Shown piece after piece: positions 17,338 through 24,566 of a stretch of DNA of 64,000 nt (positions are counted from its first letter, which is position 1; the number at the start of each line of letters is the position of its first letter). Location: contig WGLP01000011.1 of the NCBI GenBank assembly GCA_016125505.1, positions 1-64,000 on the forward strand. The letters run 5' to 3'. Source of the stretch: Gammaproteobacteria bacterium (GTDB lineage Bacteria > Pseudomonadota > Gammaproteobacteria > UBA6429 > Thiohalophilaceae). Both the position numbers and the translations under genes were made by a program. The notes beneath the pieces were generated by a model. It worked only from the letters and a program-made list of their open reading frames with translations, was not told where the DNA came from and searched no databases.

Positions 17338-18894
17338 TTACTGCGCAGCCACAACGGTGTTACCAATTACCGTGATCTCGGTCATCTCGCCGCCAAAGTT
17401 TTCGTTGTCGTTGGAGAGATGATCCAGGTTCGTGGTGTAGAGGAAGTACGTGCCAGCCGGGATATTGAGCGTGTCGGATGCATCGAGAATGACATCCATC
17501 GTCGAGCCGCCACCCATGGTGATCGAGTTCGTGTTATAGAACAGGTTGTTGCCATCCAGGTCGCGCAGCATGCGCGAATCCTTGGCGATCACCGTCATCG
17601 GTATGCCAACCGTCGCCAGCGTGGTGACCTCGGTCGTGCTCAGGTCAGAGATACGCAACAACGCACGGGTCTGGCCTTTACTGCGATCGATAATGATGTG
17701 TGTACGCACTGGCTGCGAACTGCGCGCCAGACCATCGGGGTCCTGCGTACGCAGGTTGTCGCCAGCGGGACCGGTGGCCAGGATCTCATCCTGCACGGTG
17801 TCCGGATAGCTGCGGCCGTTTAACAGAAAATATTTATCCTTCATACCGGAGAAGTCTTCCGCGTTGAAGGTCATCCCGGTCCAGTGGAAGTTCGGGTCGA
17901 AGCCCATGACCATGATCGGATATTCGACGTCGTAACGGGTCGAGCCATCGCCGTCGTCATAGGCGTATTTGGCGCCAGTGGTCTGGACCACGGTGTTCGC
18001 CGGCGGCAGCGGCGAATCGCAGGTCAACCAATCCGGATCGGTCGAGGTGCAGCTATTCGTCGCCGTGTTATGTGCTGCCAGGGCATCATGCAGATTGGCA
18101 CCGACAGCTACACGATTTTGACGCGGCCGCACATATAACTGCCCTATCATCCCCATCTGCAAGTGCTCGGGCGGTGTGATGTGGCAGTGCCAGAAATAGG
18201 TACCGGCTGGCGGTGCGGTGTAGTAATAGGTCATGCTACCGGAGATGTTCACGGCCACGGACACATCGGGCACCCCGTCGAAATATGTTGATGCGTTCGG
18301 ATAACCGTGGAAGTGGATGGTGTGTTGTTCGAACAGGTCGGGGCGCATGATCATGCCGACGTTGGACAAGGTAAGGAACAATTCATCGTCTTCATCGATG
18401 GCCACCAGCGGCGCGGGCTGCTGCGCGGATAACACACCGGCGTTCATCATGCCGGCCGGGTTTGCCACTGCCGCCGTGGTGTTGATCGGTAATGAGGGGT
18501 CGTACAAAGGGTCCGGTACCGCAGACAGACTGCCATCGGTCATACTGACCTGCATGCCCGGCAGATCCGGATTGTTGTATTGCGCGTTGAACTGGTCCGC
18601 CGGCAATGTCCCGGGCAGACCCTTGCTGATCAAATCGATGCCGGACAAGGGACCAAAACCGAACAGGTAGGTCTGCGTGCCGTCACCCATGGTCGCGAAG
18701 CCGTCGGTACCGGCGACCTGTTGGCATTTGATCTGGCCTGGATACACTTTACCGGGTATCTGATGCGCCGCATCGGGATGCAGTGGTGTTGAGCCCGGAC
18801 ATTGCACTCTCAAGGACTGTCCGAATGCCGGTAGTGTGCATATCAAACACAGGAGCGCGAGTGAACCGCGTTGTTTAAGTTGAGTAGTAAGCAT
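17338..18894 (-). CDS. Two-cupredoxin multicopper-oxidase component A
   Basis: 518 aa, first gene of the operon, with signal peptide MLTTQLKQRGSLALLCLICT ending near AFG. In the first cupredoxin domain (about 60-258) HTIHFHGYPN (H194, H196) is an HxHG copper motif. HCHITPPEHLQMGM (H236-C237-H238, H244, M247/M249) is the type 1/type 3 motif. Five residues separate H238 from H244 instead of the usual three. The second domain (about 310-515) is a cupredoxin fold without an obvious full copper set. It is probably a periplasmic or extracellular oxidase subunit pairing with the next gene product. GGGAGG lies just before the ATG. The related families include MnxG/MofA-like and other multicopper oxidases; the substrate is not known. 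Confidence 0.88.
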   Translation of the reverse strand: MLTTQLKQRGSLALLCLICTLPAFGQSLRVQCPGSTPLHPDAAHQIPGKVYPGQIKCQQVAGTDGFATMGDGTQTYLFGFGPLSGIDLISKGLPGTLPADQFNAQYNNPDLPGMQVSMTDGSLSAVPDPLYDPSLPINTTAAVANPAGMMNAGVLSAQQPAPLVAIDEDDELFLTLSNVGMIMRPDLFEQHTIHFHGYPNASTYFDGVPDVSVAVNISGSMTYYYTAPPAGTYFWHCHITPPEHLQMGMIGQLYVRPRQNRVAVGANLHDALAAHNTATNSCTSTDPDWLTCDSPLPPANTVVQTTGAKYAYDDGDGSTRYDVEYPIMVMGFDPNFHWTGMTFNAEDFSGMKDKYFLLNGRSYPDTVQDEILATGPAGDNLRTQDPDGLARSSQPVRTHIIIDRSKGQTRALLRISDLSTTEVTTLATVGIPMTVIAKDSRMLRDLDGNNLFYNTNSITMGGGSTMDVILDASDTLNIPAGTYFLYTTNLDHLSNDNENFGGEMTEITVIGNTVVAAQ

Positions 18895-19323
18895 GAGCCC
18901 TCCCGCCCAAGTTTATCGGTGCCTTTGCCTCAAAATCCGTGCGATGAGATCGTGTAAATCTGCCATTGTGATACTGGTCCCGTAGATGCTGAACTACGGA
19001 CCTGTGCATGCCCAACATCAGCGGTGCAGGCCCATCCCTCCACGCTTAAAGAATATTTTCCGCAGCCATAGAATGCTGTGGGGTTTAGTAAGTATCTTCG
19101 GTGTAGGGGTGAAGGTCGGAACTGCGTTATTTACAGACCAATATGCGCCAATCGAAATTCAACCGGCATGCAACAACGGTAAAACCGGCGACGCGAATCC
19201 AGTTCTGCCCGGTTTGCAGTGGCGATGTGTGTTATCAGTGGGGCGTACTATGTACTTCTCAGGTAGGGTATCCAGCGCCGGGGCACGAACCGGAGTGCAG
19301 GAATTTCAAGATTAGAGCTGACA
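18895..19323. other. Upstream region of the copper-oxidase operon
   Basis: 429 bp without a supported gene. It must hold the operon promoter (minus strand). A dyad GGTCCCGTAG ... CTACGGACC (18975-19003, loop 8 nt, one bulged C) lies about 80-110 bp upstream of the first start codon and could be an operator or a leader hairpin. Frames on the plus strand in this stretch, one of them Cys-rich, have no Shine-Dalgarno sequence and run into the receiver gene; I do not call them. Confidence 0.4.
18975..19003. promoter_or_regulatory. Dyad-symmetric element upstream of the oxidase operon
   Basis: Inverted repeat arms GGTC(C)CGTAG and CTACGGACC flank an 8-nt centre. The distance to the oxidase start (about 80-110 bp) fits an operator or a stem-loop in the 5' leader. 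The regulator is not known. Confidence 0.35.
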
Positions 19324-19761
19324 CTAATGCCAGCGAAGCGCGGGGGTATGCGGGTTAAGATAGTCGGCGCCCAGTTCCCATTGCGGCAGTTGTCCCGATT
19401 GAAACGATTTGACGAGATTCAGTATATCCGACGAACTGGCGGTCTGCTTTGGGATGTAGCAGTCCGCGCCCATGGAATAGGCGGCTTCGCGGTACTCCAG
19501 GCTGTCATAGCCGCCGATGACGACAAGGATGACTTCAGGATGTGACTGACGAATCCTCCGCACCAGTTCGAGACCGTTCTCGTTCTGAATCCGGATGTCC
19601 GAGAACACGAGTTGCGGGTTGCCGTCGCGCAACTTGCGCCAGGCATCGGCGGCATTACCGGCTTCAATCACCGACATGGCAGGAAAATGTTTGCATAACA
19701 ACGCTTTCAGCGTCTCACGAAACACCACATTGTCATCCACAATTAATATATCTAGTACCAT
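19324..19761 (-). CDS. Receiver-only response regulator
   Basis: 145 aa, a single receiver domain without an output domain. The acidic pair D9/D10, the phospho-acceptor D55 (LVFSD55IRIQNENG) and K105 (YIPK105) are present. At the switch position, where a Ser or Thr normally follows the fourth strand (VLxxT), the sequence reads LVVIGGYDS, so the switch residue appears to be missing. The last 25 residues are an unstructured tail. It may act as a phosphate sink or shuttle between the nearby histidine kinase, the HPt protein at 53100 and the NarL-type regulators. It sits between the oxidase operon and the transglycosylase gene on the minus strand. Confidence 0.85.
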   Translation of the reverse strand: MVLDILIVDDNVVFRETLKALLCKHFPAMSVIEAGNAADAWRKLRDGNPQLVFSDIRIQNENGLELVRRIRQSHPEVILVVIGGYDSLEYREAAYSMGADCYIPKQTASSSDILNLVKSFQSGQLPQWELGADYLNPHTPALRWH

Positions 19762-19978
19762 ACACTGGGCCTAACCGAATATTATTGTCTGTTTGTCTAC
19801 GTTCCAGCGCGACTCAGGTCAGGAACGCCGATATGCGCAAGCAACAGGTATTACGTTATCTGGCGTGTATATACCTAACTTACATGGGCATATTAAACGC
19901 GAATTCTTACGGGAAGACGATTAGGGATTTTATGTAATCACCGCACTACAGTCTGTACGAGACCAGACGGTCGTATTC

Positions 19979-20608
19979 TCAGGGCTGATTCATGCGGTAG
20001 TGGCGGTACAGGCTCATGACCTGCGGCACATAGCGCCGCGTCTCGGCATAAGGTGGAATGCGATTACCGTAGCGGTCAACGGCATCCTCCCCGGCATTAT
20101 ACGCCGCCAGCACCAGCGGCAGATTATCGTTGTAGCGCTGCAGAAGATCGCGCAGATACCTCGCCCCGCCCTGGATATTTTCCTCCGGGTCATAGCGATC
20201 GGTCACGCCGTAACGTTGCGCCGTGGCCGGCATGAGTTGCATCAGCCCGACCGCGCCCCTGCTCGAGACAGCCTGCGGGTCAAAATTCGACTCCACGGCA
20301 ATGATTGCCTGTAATAGCGCCCGATCAAGATTTTGCTCGCGCGCGGCCTTCTTCAGTACCTTCGCGTAGGATTTTACTTTTGCAGTCTGGAGCGGCGGTG
20401 TCGCGGCCTGATGATCGCCCGCCATCGGTGTGTTAGTGGCTGTATGGATCAGAATCTTATAATCCGTATTGGATGGAATATTGGTAAGATGCACCACCCC
20501 CTGTGCATCAACCGCTTGAAAGACATCCGCGCGCGCACTGCCGATGAAACCAATAACCAGTGGTATCACTGCCAGGATGAGCCTGTCGGTATAGCGCCGC
20601 TGAATCAT
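19979..20608 (-). CDS. Soluble lytic transglycosylase (SLT family) with DUF4124-like N-terminus
   Basis: 209 aa with a signal peptide (about 1-27). A short DUF4124-type segment follows (VFQAVDAQGVVHLTNIPS), then a lysozyme-like SLT domain (about 85-205). This has catalytic Glu106 in AIIAVESNFDP, then GAVGLMQLMPATAQRYGV and the LVLAAYNAGEDAV loop. It cleaves peptidoglycan glycan strands with anhydro-muramyl formation. Its location beside a secretion cluster fits local wall remodelling for assembly of an envelope-spanning machine. It is 32 bp downstream of the histidine kinase, so the two are probably co-transcribed. Confidence 0.88.
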   Translation of the reverse strand: MIQRRYTDRLILAVIPLVIGFIGSARADVFQAVDAQGVVHLTNIPSNTDYKILIHTATNTPMAGDHQAATPPLQTAKVKSYAKVLKKAAREQNLDRALLQAIIAVESNFDPQAVSSRGAVGLMQLMPATAQRYGVTDRYDPEENIQGGARYLRDLLQRYNDNLPLVLAAYNAGEDAVDRYGNRIPPYAETRRYVPQVMSLYRHYRMNQP

Positions 20609-20640
20609 CGATGTTAGGTCCGCTTAAATGGCCCCGGCTG

Positions 20641-22383
20641 TCACGAATGTATCGGCCACAAGGCGCGTATGGTCGTACCGGCGCCAGGGCTTGATTGAAT
20701 CGAAAATGACCCGCCGGAAAATTCCGTTCGTTCGCGCATACTGCCAAGTCCGGACCCCATACGCCCCTGCGTACGTTGTCCCTGCATACCCGGTTCAAAT
20801 CCCTGGCCGTTATCTTTCACCTGAAACCGGATCGTTGAATCCTGCTGGCCAAGATAGACGACGACATGCTTTGCCTCAGAATGCCGCACAATATTATTGA
20901 GCGCCTCCTGCAATACCCGATAGATCACGGTCTTGAGCGAATCCGGCACCACGTCTTCGGCGATGTCGATATACGTTTCGAGATCGATATCCTTATAGAT
21001 AGATCGAAACTCGCGACAAAACCAGGCAATCGTCGGAATAATCCCCAGGTCATCGAGCATGGAGGGGCGCAGGTTGGTCGATATCTGGTGCACCTCCTCG
21101 ATCGCCGTCTGAATACGGGTCAGGATTTTTTCAATCAAGGTGTCACGTTGACCCTTGCCCTGAATCGAACCCTGCGCGACTGCGCTCTCGATGGAAAACT
21201 TGATCGCCGTCAACGACTGACTGATCCCGTCATGCAATTCGGCTGCTATCCGCTTGCGTTCCATCTCCTGTGCGGTAAGCAACTGCGCGGACAAGAGGTG
21301 CATATCATTCTCGGACTGACGCAGCTCCTCGACAATCCGCCGCCGCTCCAGGATCTCGCACCAGAGCTGCTCGTTTATCTGCGAAAGTTCGTTGGTGCGT
21401 TCCCTCACCAGGTCTTCAAGCTGGGTGTTACTGTACTTCAGTAACTCCTCGGAATTCTTTATGCGGGTAATGTCGTACATCAGCATTACCACCAGATTCG
21501 ATGCCGAGGTCTTCGCGGAATGGCGACGCGACGTCGGACGTAATTGAATCTCGAGTTTTCGTTTCAGTATCTTGTCGTGGGCCTCAAATACCACGTGCCG
21601 ATTCTGCCTGACAGAGTCCATTGCATTCGCGCAGGTGGTAAGCATGTAACACTCCGGGTCATGGCAGTCCGGATGCAGTACATCATGAATCGTATGCCCG
21701 CGTATGTCGCGCATCACGCCCGGCACCCATAATTCAACCGACCGGTTCGCCCGCACAATTCTGCCATGCTCATCAAGCAGGCAGATGACATGGGGCAGCG
21801 CATCCACCGTCGCTTCCCACTCTTGTTTAGCCTGCTCAATCGGATCCTTGTCTTTATAGCTGGCATCTTCAAGTTGCCGGTTACCCATGGAGCTTGATAA
21901 CAAACCGGCCACGGCATTGATGTATTCAAGCTCGGTCTTGTCAAACTGACGGCGCTGCTTGCTGAAGATAGCCAGCATTCCTGTCGCATTGCGATCGAAG
22001 GTAACTCTGGTGCAGAGGCCACTTACCAGCCCGCTCTCCAGCAAGATTTTGGGTAAAGGAAAACGCGTTTCGACTTGCAGGTCTTCAATAATGACTGGCG
22101 TTTCAGATGAGAGCGTGAAGCCCGCCAGGGTATTCACGCCATACTCAAAAACGGATTGCCCCAGCAGCTCCAGCGGCCAACCCACTCCCTCCTGTAACAG
22201 CAACCAGTCACCGCCAGACAGATATTGCAGGACCATCGTATGCGCCACGCCAAAGATCATGGCAAGCAGACCTGCGGCATATTTGGCTGCGGCGGGATAA
22301 CCGGGAGGTAACAACACCCTTTCCGCTGCGGAAACGGCTGCAGCTGGCAAGGTTTTCCCTTCACTGGCTACACGGGTTTTCAT
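20641..22383 (-). CDS. Soluble GAF-PAS NarX/DegS-type sensor histidine kinase
   Basis: 580 aa from the ATG at 22383, chosen because AGGGGGAT precedes it; an ATG at 22410 would add nine residues. There is no convincing membrane helix pair, so it is probably cytoplasmic. A GAF domain (about 25-170) is followed by a PAS domain (about 190-310) with a Cys/His cluster (HPDCHDPECYMLTTC, about 238-251), a coiled coil (about 312-372), and the HisKA_3 box with His384 in ERKRIAAELHDG. The HATPase domain has EALNNIVRHSEA and DNGQGFEP and ends near 580. Such kinases phosphorylate NarL-type regulators, of which this window has two. It diverges from the secretion operon. Confidence 0.92.
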   Translation of the reverse strand: MKTRVASEGKTLPAAAVSAAERVLLPPGYPAAAKYAAGLLAMIFGVAHTMVLQYLSGGDWLLLQEGVGWPLELLGQSVFEYGVNTLAGFTLSSETPVIIEDLQVETRFPLPKILLESGLVSGLCTRVTFDRNATGMLAIFSKQRRQFDKTELEYINAVAGLLSSSMGNRQLEDASYKDKDPIEQAKQEWEATVDALPHVICLLDEHGRIVRANRSVELWVPGVMRDIRGHTIHDVLHPDCHDPECYMLTTCANAMDSVRQNRHVVFEAHDKILKRKLEIQLRPTSRRHSAKTSASNLVVMLMYDITRIKNSEELLKYSNTQLEDLVRERTNELSQINEQLWCEILERRRIVEELRQSENDMHLLSAQLLTAQEMERKRIAAELHDGISQSLTAIKFSIESAVAQGSIQGKGQRDTLIEKILTRIQTAIEEVHQISTNLRPSMLDDLGIIPTIAWFCREFRSIYKDIDLETYIDIAEDVVPDSLKTVIYRVLQEALNNIVRHSEAKHVVVYLGQQDSTIRFQVKDNGQGFEPGMQGQRTQGRMGSGLGSMRERTEFSGGSFSIQSSPGAGTTIRALWPIHS

Positions 22384-22870
22384 GCTATCCCCCTGTCTAT
22401 ACATGACCATGTACCGTTGATGTATTCTGATCGTCTACGACTTCGCCAATACACTGTATTTAACAAAGCGAAACGGGTACTTACCCGGCCTGAACTGCGT
22501 TTTTACCAATATATATGTATTGTTATTACATTACTACCACACTATTGAAATGGGGTGTACACCTACCCTCATGGCGCACTGTGCTGTTCTTCATAATTGA
22601 CTGAATATAATGAAATTTTGTTAGGAATCAAGCCGCTCTACTCATACCGGTGAGCGCGGCCGGACCAGTGCGGCTGCGTCCAGGAATGGCCTTGCGCCAA
22701 CTCTGAATTTCAGGATGCAAGGCAAGTGCTGCCGAAGTGCAGCGCATACACGTTCGCGAGTACGGCGAATACACGCTAGACCCCACTCCTATTTCGGTTC
22801 CCCTCTATCAAACTCAGTACTCGGCTACAGCACAAAACACCTGTGGGTGGTTTGGCAACAGGAGAACTGC
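22384..22870. promoter_or_regulatory. Divergent control region between histidine kinase and secretion operon
   Basis: 487 bp without a supported gene. It contains a CGGGTA-CT-TACCCG dyad (about 22475-22488). The GGTGTACACC palindrome at 22554-22563 forms part of the GGTGTACACCTACC motif shared with 4187. A TATAAT hexamer on the plus strand (22606-22611) could be a -10 element for the secretion operon, although its -35 partner is weak. A frame that extends the gspG reading upstream to 22715 has no signal features, and gspG is better started at 22871. Confidence 0.45.
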
Positions 22871-23311
22871 ATGTCGCATTTTATTCTCGGTGGTGGCGTC
22901 CGCCCACGGACAGTACACGGCTTTACCCTGCTGGAATTACTCGTGGTCATGGTCATTATCGGCTTGCTGGCAAGTTACGTCGGCCCCCGCTACTTCGCGC
23001 AAGTGGGAAAATCGGAGGTAAAGACGGCCATGGCGCAAATGAATGCGCTGGGCAAGGCCCTGGACCAGTACCGCCTGGACACGGGTCACTATCCAACAAC
23101 CGAACAGGGCTTGGCTAGCTTGGTGACGCGCCCCGCCAACGAACCGCGCTGGGATGGTCCTTATCTCAAAAAAGATGTGCCACCTGACCCCTGGGGGCAT
23201 ATCTATGTCTATAAACAACCGGGCGATCACAGTGACTACGATTTACTGTCTTACGGCATGGACGGTGAGCCCGGCGGGACGGGTAAGGCCGCAGACATTG
23301 TGAGTTGGTAA
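22871..23311 (+). CDS. gspG: Major pseudopilin GspG
   Basis: 146 aa. The ATG at 22871 is preceded by AGGAGA, and translation from it puts a prepilin-peptidase site at G17|F18 (HGFTLLELLVVMVIIG) with Glu at +5 (E22). The C-terminal half is typical of the major type II pseudopilin: YPTTEQGLASLV, DPWGHIYVYKQPG, the calcium-binding YGMDGEPGG region and a final ADIVSW. It forms the periplasmic pseudopilus that pushes folded substrates through the secretin. It is the first gene of a compact plus-strand operon running to 33379. No prepilin peptidase is encoded in the window, so one must act from elsewhere. Confidence 0.93.
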   Translation: MSHFILGGGVRPRTVHGFTLLELLVVMVIIGLLASYVGPRYFAQVGKSEVKTAMAQMNALGKALDQYRLDTGHYPTTEQGLASLVTRPANEPRWDGPYLKKDVPPDPWGHIYVYKQPGDHSDYDLLSYGMDGEPGGTGKAADIVSW

Positions 23312-23375
23312 TACGGCATGTCCCTGCATACCCTCCAGCGCAGCCGCGGACCGCAATCTCGTTGCGGAGGTGTCC

Positions 23376-24566
23376 ATGCGTTTTGAACTGAAGGCCTTGA
23401 GCGATGAGCGTGGCGTTCACGTCGTTGCACTGGAAGCCAGTGACGAGGCCGAAGCGCTACGCCAGGCCAGACTGCAGGGCTATGCCGTATTGACCATTCG
23501 CCGCAAACGCGCCAGGGGCGGATGGCTCGCGAAACAGCGCACGCGCTTTTCGCTGACATTGTTTACCCAGGAGTTGCTGGCACTGCTGGATGCCGGTCTT
23601 TCCATTGTTGAAGCGATCGAAACCCTGGCGGAAAAAGAGGAACATCCTGAGACACGCAAGGTCCTCGAACAGGTCACCGCCAGATTGTACGAGGGTCATC
23701 CGTTGTCTTATGCCCTGCAACAATTCCCGGCGGCGTTTCCCGCCCTGTTTGTCGCCACCGTGCGCGCCAGCGAAAAGACCAGCGACCTGAGCACCGCCTT
23801 GTCCCGTTACGTTTCCTATCAGCTCCAGATGGACGCGGTACGGAAAAAAGTCATCAGTGCCTCGATCTACCCGATGATCCTGTTGTTCGGTGGCGGCCTG
23901 GTAACCCTGTTCCTGATTGGCTATGTCGTACCGCGCTTTAGTCTCGTCTATGACCAGATCGGCCAGAACCTGCCCTTGTTGTCACGCGTACTGATGCAGT
24001 TCGGCCAGATCCTGCGCGAGAACGGCCTGAGCATATTCATTGCGCTGGGCCTGGGCCTGGCCGTTCTTGTTTACACCGTCAGACAACCGAAGCACCGCCA
24101 ATGGCTGGTACAACAACTCTGGCAGATTCCGGCCTTTGGCAACCGCATGAAGATTTATCAATTGGCCCGTTTTTATCGCACCCTGGGCATGTTGTTGCAG
24201 GGTGGCACGCCCATCGTCACCGCGCTGCACATGGCCTCCGATTTATTGCAGGTGTCGCTGCGCAACCGGCTGGCCCTTGCCTCCGCGAGTATCGGCGAAG
24301 GCCTTTCCATTTCCCAGGCGATGGAGCGTCACAGCCTGACCACCCCGGTTTCTTCGCGCATGCTGGCCGTCGGTGAACGCAGTGGCCGCATGGGGGAAAT
24401 GATGGATCGCATCGCCGCCTTTTACGATGACGAAATGGCGCGTTGGGTGGAACGCTTCAGTATGCTGTTCGAACCGATACTGATGGCAGTGATCGGTCTG
24501 GTCATCGGTGTCATCGTGATCCTGATGTATTTCCCCATCTTCGATCTCGCCGCGAGTATCCAATGA
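23376..24566 (+). CDS. gspF: Type II secretion inner-membrane protein GspF
   Basis: 396 aa. The start is the ATG at 23376, five nt after GGAGG. After a short cytoplasmic N-terminus it has two T2SSF repeats (about 65-190 and about 265-390; FTQELLALLDAGLSIVEAIETLA, then FYRTLGMLLQGGTPIVTALHMAS). Membrane helices lie at about 165-190, 210-235 and 370-395. GspF is the polytopic platform protein that the ATPase GspE acts on. Its stop overlaps the start of gspE in ATGA, showing translational coupling. Confidence 0.93.
   Translation: MRFELKALSDERGVHVVALEASDEAEALRQARLQGYAVLTIRRKRARGGWLAKQRTRFSLTLFTQELLALLDAGLSIVEAIETLAEKEEHPETRKVLEQVTARLYEGHPLSYALQQFPAAFPALFVATVRASEKTSDLSTALSRYVSYQLQMDAVRKKVISASIYPMILLFGGGLVTLFLIGYVVPRFSLVYDQIGQNLPLLSRVLMQFGQILRENGLSIFIALGLGLAVLVYTVRQPKHRQWLVQQLWQIPAFGNRMKIYQLARFYRTLGMLLQGGTPIVTALHMASDLLQVSLRNRLALASASIGEGLSISQAMERHSLTTPVSSRMLAVGERSGRMGEMMDRIAAFYDDEMARWVERFSMLFEPILMAVIGLVIGVIVILMYFPIFDLAASIQ

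Noticed and set aside
19143-19358. Cys-rich plus-strand frame (CPVCSGDVCYQW...) upstream of the oxidase operon
   Set aside because: Tempting as a small metal-binding protein, but it has no ribosome site and runs into the 3' end of the receiver gene on the other strand.
22715-22870. Extension of the gspG frame by 52 codons upstream
   Set aside because: It would bury the prepilin leader; the ATG at 22871 has a good ribosome site and the correct leader length.
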